From positions 1 to 12,890 of the forward strand of contig CABSZR010000019.1 in the NCBI GenBank assembly GCA_902482185.1: 12,890 nt of DNA. The letters are read 5' to 3'. The stretch is from an uncultured Collinsella sp. Its GTDB lineage: Bacteria > Actinomycetota > Coriobacteriia > Coriobacteriales > Coriobacteriaceae. The notes beneath the pieces were generated by a model, which saw nothing but the letters and a program-made list of their open reading frames with translations, searched no databases and had not been told where the DNA came from. The number at the start of each line of letters is the position of its first letter. The first letter of the stretch is position 1. The position numbers were made by a program, and so were the translations under genes. Of the stretch, positions 1 to 6,855 are shown in pieces.

Positions 1-40
1 CCTCCGTGGCGGCGCTTTTGTGCGTAGGCGAGAAGGGCTT

Positions 41-202
41 GCCATGGAACCGGCCCATCTACTACGTTTAGTCCCTTACCCCCAACCATGCCAAAAAACG
101 CGAAAACAAAACCGCAGGTAGAACGCCTGCGGTTTTGTTCAAAACGGGGGTATGGTTGGGGATGTCGGGTCAAACGTAGTAGATGGGCCGATTCCGTGGC
201 GG
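41..202. repeat. Palindromic repeat unit 1
   Basis: Large imperfect inverted repeat. The outer arms pair around 41-70 with 173-202; the perfect part is 52-69 against the segment ending at about 190 (GGCCCATCTACTACGTTT and its complement). Inner arms pair CCCCCAACCATGCC near 79-92 with the complement near 145-158. The centre holds the motif AAAACCGCAGGTAGA at 108-122, shared with the other two units. The termini differ from those of units 2 and 3, which end in CAAAACTATG. Consistent with a MITE-like or REP/BIME-like non-coding element; the family is not one I can name. Confidence 0.75.
105..139. terminator. Bidirectional terminator-like hairpin in the core of unit 1
   Basis: Perfect 14-bp arms AACAAAACCGCAGG (105-118) and CCTGCGGTTTTGTT (126-139) enclose a 7-nt loop. 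The G/C-rich stem base is flanked by A-rich sequence on the left and TTTTGTT on the right, so it has intrinsic terminator form in both directions. Only unit 1 of the array keeps both arms; units 2 and 3 keep one arm. It may act as a real terminator for a gene left of the window, or be only part of the repeat. Confidence 0.5.
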
Positions 203-227
203 GCGCCGTCAGCCGACCTCCGCGGGC

Positions 228-480
228 GGAAGAAAACGGATCATTTTGGTTCCGCGAGGCCTGGGATGGTATCCGTGCGGGACTATCCGAACAAAACTAT
301 GTCGGTTTACTACGATGAATTCGACATTCCCGACCATGATTGCATTTTTCTAAATATCGCAAGCGTTCTACCTGCGGTTTTGCAAGCGCGCAATTTACCG
401 TGGTCGAAGGTGGGCGATTCATCGTAGTAAACCGGCATAGTTTTGAGTTGATCCGTTGGGGACGGAGGAAAACGGATCAT
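228..480. repeat. Direct repeat in the spacers between palindromes
   Basis: GGAAGAAAACGGATCAT at 228-244 recurs as GGAGGAAAACGGATCAT at 464-480, followed by TTTTGG in both places. The offset is 236 bp, matching the spacing of the palindromes, so spacer and palindrome repeat together as one longer unit. The second copy also forms a small hairpin with GATCCGTT at 450-457. Confidence 0.7.
291..446. repeat. Palindromic repeat unit 2, core inverted
   Basis: Inverted repeat whose ends are CAAAACTATGTCGGTTTAC (292-310) and GTAAACCGGCATAGTTTTGA (427-446), continuing inward through TACTACGATGAAT and a weaker CGACCATG/CGTGGTCG pairing. The core motif appears as TCTACCTGCGGTTTT at 367-381, the reverse complement of the motif in units 1 and 3. 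Reverse-complementing the interior gives a 20-bp identity with unit 1 around the core and further matches on both sides, so the interior as a whole lies in the opposite orientation. Confidence 0.8.
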
Positions 481-527
481 TTTTGGCTCTGTACGGCTTG
501 CGGGGCGTCGGTATGTGACCCCACTGT

Positions 528-686
528 TCCAAAACTATGTCGGTTTACGGGGCCGAATCGCGAACCCCCAACCATGCCGATAGTTGCAAGAATAAAACCG
601 CAGGTAGATGAGCCGTCAATTTTCGAAAAAAGCAAGTATGGACGGGGTTCCTGGGTTTAGCCCCGTAAACCGGCATAGTTTTGAAA
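528..686. repeat. Palindromic repeat unit 3
   Basis: Same termini as unit 2: CAAAACTATGTCGGTTTAC at 530-548 and GTAAACCGGCATAGTTTTGA at 665-684, extended inward by a perfect GGGGC/GCCCC pairing, then imperfect pairing of the CCCCCAACCATG stretch with its partner near 636-650. Core motif AAAACCGCAGGTAGA at 594-608, in the same orientation as unit 1. Corresponding ends of units 2 and 3 are 238 bp apart. Confidence 0.8.
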
Positions 687-690
687 TGGC

Positions 691-723
691 ATTAAAGCGG
701 TAGCAGACATTTTGCTATGCCGG
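691..723 (-). terminator. Possible weak terminator after the response regulator
   Basis: Reading the minus strand, CGGCATAGCA pairs with TGCTACCG (one bulge) around a 7-nt loop, followed by CTTTAAT. The hairpin lies 21 bp past the response-regulator stop. The stem is only moderately stable and the T-run is short, so the adjacent palindrome unit 3 could equally serve as the transcript end. Confidence 0.35.
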
Positions 724-743
724 GGTGGTCGGCCGTTGGGCAA

Positions 744-1373
744 CTACCCTCGCAGGTAGGCGATGGCGATCTGCGTGCGGTTGCGCAGGCCCATCTTTGC
801 CAGGATCGAGCTGATGTGGTTGCGCACGGTGCCTTCGCCCATGTAGGCGGTGGCGGCGATCTCCTTGTTGTCGAGGCCGCGGGCGATGAGCTCGGCGACT
901 TCGAACTCGCGGTCGGTCAGGCTGGCGAAGGCTGCGGGCCGGCGGGGCGTGCCCGCTTTGACGCCCGTTCCGTCAAAGTCGATGTCCTCGATCGCCTTGC
1001 CCTCGAGTATGCGTTTACCGTCCATGACCTGCGCCAACGCCGGCGGAATGGCGGCGACATCGGTCTTGATCAGGTAGCCGCGGGCGCCGAGCTTGAGCGC
1101 CGACACAATGTACTCGTCATCCGAGAATGTCGTCAGAAACACCACGTGCGCCGAAGGGTCGCGCTCAAGGATCTCGCGTGCCGCCGAAAGTCCGTCACGC
1201 CCCGGCATCTGAATGTCGAGCAGTGTGATATCGGGCGCGTGTTCGACATAGAGCGAAACCGCATCGTTACCGTTGGCACCGGTGCCCACCACTTCGATCT
1301 GCGGCTGGGCGCCCAGGATAATCTTGAGCGAATCGACCACCAAGCGGTCGTCGTCGACAACGATGAGCCTCAT
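744..1373 (-). CDS. Two-component response regulator, NarL/LuxR family
   Basis: A 209-residue DNA-binding response regulator. The N-terminal receiver domain (about 1-120) carries the acidic triad D7-D8-D9, phospho-acceptor D53 in LLDIQMPG, T81/T82 and the conserved K103. A C-terminal LuxR-type helix-turn-helix (about 147-209) starts with the typical LTDRE...VAELIARGLDNKEIA pattern and ends in TVRNHISSILAKMG. Length is normal for the family. The start codon overlaps the stop of the upstream kinase gene as ATGA (4 bp), which implies translational coupling and a cognate pair. The pair is transcribed away from the ABC-2 exporter operon at 2713-6040, the common arrangement when such a regulator controls a neighbouring exporter. 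The signal and operators are unknown. Confidence 0.93.
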   Translation of the reverse strand: MRLIVVDDDRLVVDSLKIILGAQPQIEVVGTGANGNDAVSLYVEHAPDITLLDIQMPGRDGLSAAREILERDPSAHVVFLTTFSDDEYIVSALKLGARGYLIKTDVAAIPPALAQVMDGKRILEGKAIEDIDFDGTGVKAGTPRRPAAFASLTDREFEVAELIARGLDNKEIAATAYMGEGTVRNHISSILAKMGLRNRTQIAIAYLRG

Positions 1374-2515
1374 CGGCCCTCATCTCCTTGCTGTTTGGGA
1401 ACGGTGGCAAACACGCGCCAGCCGCCGGCGCTGGCACGCGAGCCGGCGGTGAAGGTGCCGCCAAGCGCCTCGATGCGCTCGCGCATGGAGGCGAGCCCCA
1501 TGCCCTCCGCGGCACCGCGGCTGCTTGCTCGGACCCCGCCCGCGCCATCGTCGGTAACGATGAGCTGGTAAAACGACGGATGCTCCATGCATCGTACGGT
1601 GACGGTCTGGGCGCAAGCGTGGCGCATGGTGTTGGAGAGCGCCTCGCGCAGGACCGCCGCAAAGTAGTTGGCGACGTTTGCGGGTGCATGCTCGGTCATA
1701 ACTTCAAGCTCAATCTGCGGACCGCCGTCCGAGCGCGCGCCTTCAACAATGCGTTCGAGCTGCACGGAAAGGTCGACGGCGTTGTCGTTGAGCGCGTGGA
1801 CGCTGGTGCGCACAAGCTGGAGCGCCTCGTCAACCGTGCGTTTGACGTCGGCGAAATCGGCGGCGACGCCAGGCTCGTCGGCATGGACCACGCGCAAGGC
1901 TTCGGCTTGCAGTGAAGCGCGCGTGAGCTGGTGCCCGACGTTATCGTGGATCTCGCGCGCGATGCGGGCGCGTTCGGCGAGCGTCGCGAGCTCGACTTCG
2001 TAGTCCTGGCGATCGGCAAGATCGCGGTTGCATGCCTCGAGCGCGAGGGCTCGTTCCTGCAGCTCGTCGCGGGTACGGCGCATGCGCTGCTGCTCGCGCT
2101 CTAGCTGGGCGGTACGTAGCGATAACAAGGTGGCGGCAACCGAAAGGATGGCGGTCAGCAGGAGCGTTCGGGCGGTGAGCGCGTCGGTGCGAAGGTCCGC
2201 GACGAGCGCAAAGACAAAGGCGATGCCAATGCTCAGCACGACCCAGGCGTGCTCGCGGCGCACCCGCCGCGCAATGTCATAGAGGGCGAGAGGCGCAAAC
2301 GGCACAAACGGCGGCACGAAGACGGCCGCGATGATGTAAGCGTAGCTCGCGGCCTCGCTTGTGCGGCACGTGCGATCCTTCTGCGCGAGCTCGGCCAGCG
2401 AGGTGGTAATAACGCCAAGGCAAAACGCCGCGACCAGGCGAGCGTCCACAGCAAGGCCCGTGGCGGCTGCGATACAGCACGCCAGCACGATCGATTTGTC
2501 GAAAAGCCTGTTCAT
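1370..2515 (-). CDS. Sensor histidine kinase, HisKA_3 / DesK-LiaS-like class
   Basis: A 381-residue membrane sensor kinase. The N-terminal half (about 8-135) is hydrophobic, with roughly four to five membrane helices and no sizeable extracellular domain, suggesting that it senses within the membrane or through a partner. A helical linker (about 136-180) precedes the HisKA_3 dimerisation motif RIAREIHDNVGHQL with phospho-acceptor H190. The HATPase domain shows the N box REALSNTMRHA (N295), DDGAGG (322-327) and GMGLASMRERI (338-348). I place the start at 2515: the frame stays open 54 codons further upstream, but that extension is Arg-rich, unlike a kinase N-terminus, and would fill the divergent control region. 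No Shine-Dalgarno sequence precedes this ATG; a TACAAT box lies 6 bp away, so a leaderless message is possible. Confidence 0.9.
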   Translation of the reverse strand: MNRLFDKSIVLACCIAAATGLAVDARLVAAFCLGVITTSLAELAQKDRTCRTSEAASYAYIIAAVFVPPFVPFAPLALYDIARRVRREHAWVVLSIGIAFVFALVADLRTDALTARTLLLTAILSVAATLLSLRTAQLEREQQRMRRTRDELQERALALEACNRDLADRQDYEVELATLAERARIAREIHDNVGHQLTRASLQAEALRVVHADEPGVAADFADVKRTVDEALQLVRTSVHALNDNAVDLSVQLERIVEGARSDGGPQIELEVMTEHAPANVANYFAAVLREALSNTMRHACAQTVTVRCMEHPSFYQLIVTDDGAGGVRASSRGAAEGMGLASMRERIEALGGTFTAGSRASAGGWRVFATVPKQQGDEGR

Positions 2516-2521
2516 ACGGGT

Positions 2522-2527
2522 ATTGTA
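2522..2527 (-). promoter_or_regulatory. Candidate -10 box for the kinase-regulator pair
   Basis: TACAAT on the minus strand ends 6 bp before the chosen kinase start codon, so transcription would begin at or next to the ATG (leaderless). No good -35 hexamer is visible at 17 bp. The support is the quality and position of the -10 box and the absence of a ribosome binding site. Confidence 0.35.
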
Positions 2528-2630
2528 CGCGAAGCCGCGCGTGGTGGAGGGGCCGCCTGCGCAACCGTGACATTCCTCCCGTACAGCAAATTGGAGGCGC
2601 CGGCGGGCCACGCGGCCAAGCCTCGCACTC

Positions 2631-2644
2631 GTGACAAAGCTCAC
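2631..2644. promoter_or_regulatory. GTGA-N6-TCAC dyad in the divergent region
   Basis: Perfect dyad GTGACAAAGCTCAC, 69 bp before the ABC ATPase start and about 115 bp before the kinase start. Spacing and half-sites match the core of CRP/FNR-superfamily sites, but the neighbouring response regulator is an equally likely binder. The heptamer CGTGACA also occurs at 2566-2572, exactly 64 bp to the left of the copy at 2630-2636. Confidence 0.35.
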
Positions 2645-2712
2645 TGGTGCGCGCCGGCGGCTCCTGCGATGATGCAATCGTACCGGGCCGCAATCAACAG
2701 AAGGGCCGCCTC

Positions 2713-3651
2713 ATGACAGACATCGTCCACGTCGAAAATCTCGTCAAGCGCTACGACGATCTTATCGCGCTCGACCACTTTAACCTGAGCATCGCCCCCA
2801 GCGAGATCTTTGGTCTGCTGGGTCCCAACGGCTCGGGCAAGACCACGTCCATCAACTGCATTCTGCAGCTGCTCGCCTACGACAAAGGCGCCATCGAGCT
2901 GTTCGGCGAGCCCATGACGCCCGCCCGCTACGACCTCAAGCGCCGCATCGGCGTGGTGCCGCAGCAGGTGGCGGTGTTTGACGAGCTTACGGTGCGCGAG
3001 AACATCGACTATTTCTGCAGCCTTTACGTCAACGACCGCAAGCGCCGCCGCGCGCTGGTGGACGAGGCGATCGACTTTGTCGGGCTGGGCGACTTTACCA
3101 AGTTTCGCCCCGGCAAGCTCTCGGGCGGCCTGGCGCGTCGCCTCAACATCGCCTGCGGTATCGCGCACGAGCCCGAGCTCATCTTTTTTGACGAGCCCAC
3201 GGTGGCGGTCGACCCGCAGAGCCGCAACGCCATCCTGGAGGGCATCTGTCGCCTGCGCGATGAGGGTGCCACGGTGGTGTATACCAGCCATTACATGGAG
3301 GAAGTCGAGCAGATTTGCAGCCGCATCATGATCATGGACGGCGGCCGCGTGCTGGCGCAGGGCACCAACGACGAGCTCAAGCGCATGATTCAGATGGGCG
3401 AGCGCGTGACCGTCGAGGTCGGCGCCGTCGAGCCCTCCACGGTCGAGCGGCTGCGCGCCCTCGAGCATGTGCTTTCGGTTGGGCTGTCGGGCGGCGAGCT
3501 CGTCTGCACCTGCGAAGCGAGCCCGCACAATCTGGTCGACATCCTCGATACGCTGCGCGCCGCCGACGTGGCGCTCGGCCGCGTGTGGAGCGAGCCGCCG
3601 ACTCTCAACGACGTGTTCCTCGAGATCACCGGCCGCGAGCTGCGCGACTAG
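2713..3651 (+). CDS. ABC-2 type exporter, ATP-binding subunit (DrrA/CcmA-like)
   Basis: A 312-residue ATPase that powers an ABC-2 exporter at the cytoplasmic face of the membrane. Visible motifs: Walker A GPNGSGKTT (37-45), Q-loop VPQQ (81-85), signature LSGGLARR (136-143), Walker B LIFFDEP (156-162), D-loop AVDP and H-loop H193 in TSHYMEEVEQ. The C-terminal extension after ~215 ends in PTLNDVFLEITGRELRD, typical of the drug/antibiotic-exporter branch. The start at 2713 is preceded by AAGGG at 2701-2705; a GTG 66 bp upstream is in frame but adds non-conserved sequence. First gene of a tight three-gene operon, with 9 bp to the next gene, and divergent from the two-component pair. Substrate unknown; drugs, peptides or lipids are all possible. 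Confidence 0.93.
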   Translation: MTDIVHVENLVKRYDDLIALDHFNLSIAPSEIFGLLGPNGSGKTTSINCILQLLAYDKGAIELFGEPMTPARYDLKRRIGVVPQQVAVFDELTVRENIDYFCSLYVNDRKRRRALVDEAIDFVGLGDFTKFRPGKLSGGLARRLNIACGIAHEPELIFFDEPTVAVDPQSRNAILEGICRLRDEGATVVYTSHYMEEVEQICSRIMIMDGGRVLAQGTNDELKRMIQMGERVTVEVGAVEPSTVERLRALEHVLSVGLSGGELVCTCEASPHNLVDILDTLRAADVALGRVWSEPPTLNDVFLEITGRELRD

Positions 3652-3660
3652 GGGGCAGCC

Positions 3661-4848
3661 ATGTTCAACACCATCATCACCACGGTCAAGACGCTGCTGC
3701 GCCGGCCGAGCACGTGGGTTTGGGGCGCGATCTTTCCCGTCGCGCTTTCCACGATGTTCATGTTTATGTTTGCGAACCTCAGCTCCGACGGCACGGTCGA
3801 CCCGGTGCCGGTGGCCGTCGTGGCGGATGAGGCTTGGGACGCCTCGACCTTTAAGGACGTGGCGACGTCGCTTGCCAAGGGAGGCGACGACCAGCTGCTC
3901 GAGATCCACGAGTGCGACGACGCAGCCGACGCGAACCGTGCGCTTAAGGCCGGCGAGGTTGCGGGCATCTATACGGTCGACGACGCGGGCACGCCCAAGC
4001 TCACGCTGCTTTCGAGCTATGACAACTCGCGCGCCTCGTCGGTGCTCACCGACCGCAGCATTCTGGAGACGGTGGCAAGCTCGTATACGCAAAACGCCGA
4101 GCTCATGTCCCAGATTGCCCAGGACAACCCGGCGGCGCTCGCCGACCCGGAGGCGGTTGCGCGCGCCCTGTCGCTCGAGGGCGGCACCCGCCGCGTTAGC
4201 CTGACGCGCACCACGCCCGATGGCACGGTCATCTACTACTACGCGCTCTTTGGCCTGGTTGCGATGATGTCTGCCGAGTTTGCTGCCTTGAGCGTCGTCG
4301 ATTTGCAGCCCAATCTGTCGGGCCTTGGCGCGCGCCGCTGCGTGGGCGGCCTTTCCAAGACGGCGTCGCTGGCCGGCATCTTTGTCGGCTCGTGGCTGGT
4401 CTCCTTCGCCTCGATGACGATCGCGATTGGCTATGTGCGCCTGCTCGTGGGCGTCGACTTTGGCGGGCGCGAGGGACTGTGTTTGGTGGGCGGCGCCGCT
4501 TCCGCGCTTGCCGCCACGGGCTTGGGGCTCTTTGTGGGCACGCTTCCCGTTAAGGGCGGCAAGGCGTCCAAGTCGGGCATCCTCACGGGCTTTGCTACCA
4601 CGTGCGCCCTGTTCGCCGGCCTCTACGGCGAGCCGGCGATGGCGCTTGCCGATGACGTTGCCCGCGCCTGCCCGGTCGAGTGCTGGCTCAACCCCGTCAA
4701 GCTTATCTGCGACATGTTCAACCGCCTGTATTTCTTTGAGGACCTGGGCCCCTTTGCCGTTCGCGCCGGCGCACTGGTCCTTATGGCGCTGCTGTTCGTT
4801 GCCGCCGCCACGCTGATCTTTGGAAGGAGCCGCTATGAGCACCTTTAA
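3661..4848 (+). CDS. ABC-2 type exporter permease, first subunit
   Basis: A 395-residue integral membrane protein. One membrane helix near the N-terminus (about 19-40) is followed by a soluble, probably extracytoplasmic stretch (about 41-185), then a cluster of five hydrophobic segments (about 188-215, 237-265, 277-300, 306-325, 365-388). This one-plus-five layout is that of the ABC-2 / YhgE-like permease family. Strong Shine-Dalgarno GGGG directly after the stop of the ATPase gene. Its 3' end overlaps the next permease by 14 bp, implying coupled translation and a heterodimeric channel. The large outside loop is the likely substrate-facing part. The family call comes from topology and context, as the sequence has no sharp motif. 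Confidence 0.85.
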   Translation: MFNTIITTVKTLLRRPSTWVWGAIFPVALSTMFMFMFANLSSDGTVDPVPVAVVADEAWDASTFKDVATSLAKGGDDQLLEIHECDDAADANRALKAGEVAGIYTVDDAGTPKLTLLSSYDNSRASSVLTDRSILETVASSYTQNAELMSQIAQDNPAALADPEAVARALSLEGGTRRVSLTRTTPDGTVIYYYALFGLVAMMSAEFAALSVVDLQPNLSGLGARRCVGGLSKTASLAGIFVGSWLVSFASMTIAIGYVRLLVGVDFGGREGLCLVGGAASALAATGLGLFVGTLPVKGGKASKSGILTGFATTCALFAGLYGEPAMALADDVARACPVECWLNPVKLICDMFNRLYFFEDLGPFAVRAGALVLMALLFVAAATLIFGRSRYEHL

Positions 4849-6040
4849 GACTGCGCTTCGCATGGCGCTCGCACACCCGCTCTATCTGCTTATCTACACG
4901 GTGTTTATTTCGCTGTTGGGCGTATTCATTGCGGCCTCGGTGAGCTGGAACTCGTCGCAGCTCACCGAGTACAAGCCCTACGATGCCAACGTGATTGTGG
5001 TCGACCGCGACGACAGCGACCTTTCGCGTGCGCTTACCAAGCATCTGGGTTCGCGCTTTGAGCTGGTCACGGGCGTCGGCGACGACACCTACGACCTTGC
5101 GGACGCGCTCTCCAAGAGCAACAGCGCCAAGGGCAGCGCCGACTGCGTGTTCTTTATCCCGGAGGGGTTTGAGGGCGACCTCGTTGCGGACGCTCGCGCG
5201 GGGGAGTCCCTGCCCAAACTCGACGTGACGTACGGCTCCGGCACCATGGCGGCGGCGCTTTCGTCTGCCGAGGCCTCGCGCTGGATCTCGCTCGCGGGCG
5301 CTGCGGCGGCACTTGAGCCCACTGCTTCTAACGGCGACGTTGCCAAGGCTGCCGAACACGCGGCCACCGAGCGTGCCGAGGTCCAGATCGATCAGGTCAA
5401 GGTCGACTCGACGGCCGCCGCCACGCTCGAGTCGTATTTCAACTTTGGTGCGTACGCGATTATCTCGTCGGTCATCGTGTCGGTGGGTCTGGTGTTCTCG
5501 GGCATGAACGAGCCCGAGCGCGTGCGTCGTATGGATGCCGGTCCAATCTCCGAGCGCCGGCGCTCGCTTGCCGTGTTTGCGGCCGCCGCCGTGATCACCG
5601 TCTGCATCTGGTTTGTGTCGAGCATGATGGGCGTCGTGGGCTTTGCCGGTGCGGTCGCCGAGGTCGGCGCGGGCCGTGTGTGCTTGGCGCTGGCAGCGAC
5701 GTTTGCCCTGGCGTGCACGCCGCTGGCCGTTGGCTTTGCGCTGTCGAGCCTGGGTGCGCGCGAGGAGCTGCTCAACGGTGTGGGCAACCTGCTCGGCATG
5801 CTCATGACGTTTTTGGGCGGCGCCTGGATGCCGCTGTCGCTGATGGGCCCGGCCGTGCAGACGGTGGCGCACTTTGTGCCGACATATTGGGTGAACGACG
5901 CGATCGGCAAGGCGCTCGCCTCGGATTTGACGTCCGCCGTGCTGGGCGACATCGCCTGCGACCTGGGCGTCACGGCACTCTTCGCCGTGGCCATCGCCGC
6001 CGCGGGCCTCGCCCTCGCACGCGCCAAATCCCGCGCCTAG
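4835..6040 (+). CDS. ABC-2 type exporter permease, second subunit
   Basis: A 401-residue membrane protein with the same plan as its neighbour: an N-terminal helix (about 14-37), an extracytoplasmic stretch to about 200, then five hydrophobic segments, the last at about 375-398 before a basic tail ending in ARAKSRA. The loop has an Ala-rich helical part around residues 135-185. The start at 4835 follows AAGGAG (4824-4829) and lies inside the end of the first permease gene (14-bp overlap); a TTG five codons earlier is less likely. It presumably pairs with the first permease and the ATPase to form one exporter. The two permeases look like diverged paralogues sharing topology rather than sequence. 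Confidence 0.85.
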   Translation: MSTFKTALRMALAHPLYLLIYTVFISLLGVFIAASVSWNSSQLTEYKPYDANVIVVDRDDSDLSRALTKHLGSRFELVTGVGDDTYDLADALSKSNSAKGSADCVFFIPEGFEGDLVADARAGESLPKLDVTYGSGTMAAALSSAEASRWISLAGAAAALEPTASNGDVAKAAEHAATERAEVQIDQVKVDSTAAATLESYFNFGAYAIISSVIVSVGLVFSGMNEPERVRRMDAGPISERRRSLAVFAAAAVITVCIWFVSSMMGVVGFAGAVAEVGAGRVCLALAATFALACTPLAVGFALSSLGAREELLNGVGNLLGMLMTFLGGAWMPLSLMGPAVQTVAHFVPTYWVNDAIGKALASDLTSAVLGDIACDLGVTALFAVAIAAAGLALARAKSRA

Positions 6041-6086
6041 TCTGAAATAAAGTCCAGACCTCGCTCCAAAATAGTTCGCCAAGGTT

Positions 6087-6092
6087 TACTAT
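6087..6092 (+). promoter_or_regulatory. Weak candidate -10 box before the second exporter operon
   Basis: The 81-bp gap after 6040 is A/T-richer than its surroundings and contains TACTAT at 6087-6092, about 30 bp before the next start; no convincing -35 is seen. The gap also contains TACTA/TAGTA half-sites (6087-6091 and 6106-6110). An independent promoter here is plausible, but read-through from the ABC-2 operon cannot be excluded, because no terminator with a T-run is visible in the gap. Confidence 0.25.
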
Positions 6093-6121
6093 TACGCTCA
6101 TAAAGTAGTACGAGGCTAACA

Positions 6122-6847
<726 letters not shown>

Positions 6848-6855
6848 GCGGCGCC

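Larger units (their letters stand above)
1..743. other. Repeat-rich intergenic region without a supported gene
   Basis: No open frame here has a ribosome binding site plus recognisable protein; the short frames that exist run through the arms of inverted repeats and look like shadows. The stretch is occupied by three large palindromic units and two similar spacers, described separately. The first ~40 bases could be the tail of a gene lying to the left, since one forward frame is open from the edge to a stop at 67-69, but nothing in it is recognisable. Bases 203-290 and 447-527 are the spacers between palindromes and share a near-identical 17-bp segment. Confidence 0.6.

Noticed and set aside
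88..660. Three short plus-strand frames in the left intergenic region
   Set aside because: They run through palindrome arms and hairpins, lack convincing start signals and share no recognisable protein sequence.
41..686. CRISPR array
   Set aside because: Repeats are long, internally palindromic and imperfect, spaced about 236 bp apart with similar rather than unique spacers; no cas gene is present.
6040..6059. GTCTG/CAGAC hairpin as terminator of the ABC-2 operon
   Set aside because: Only a 5-bp stem with a 10-nt loop and no T-run after it.
2641..6082. Long open frames on the minus strand opposite the ABC-2 operon
   Set aside because: They are rich in Arg, His and Ala without any domain pattern, have no ribosome binding sites, and mirror the G/C-rich third positions of the well-supported plus-strand genes.
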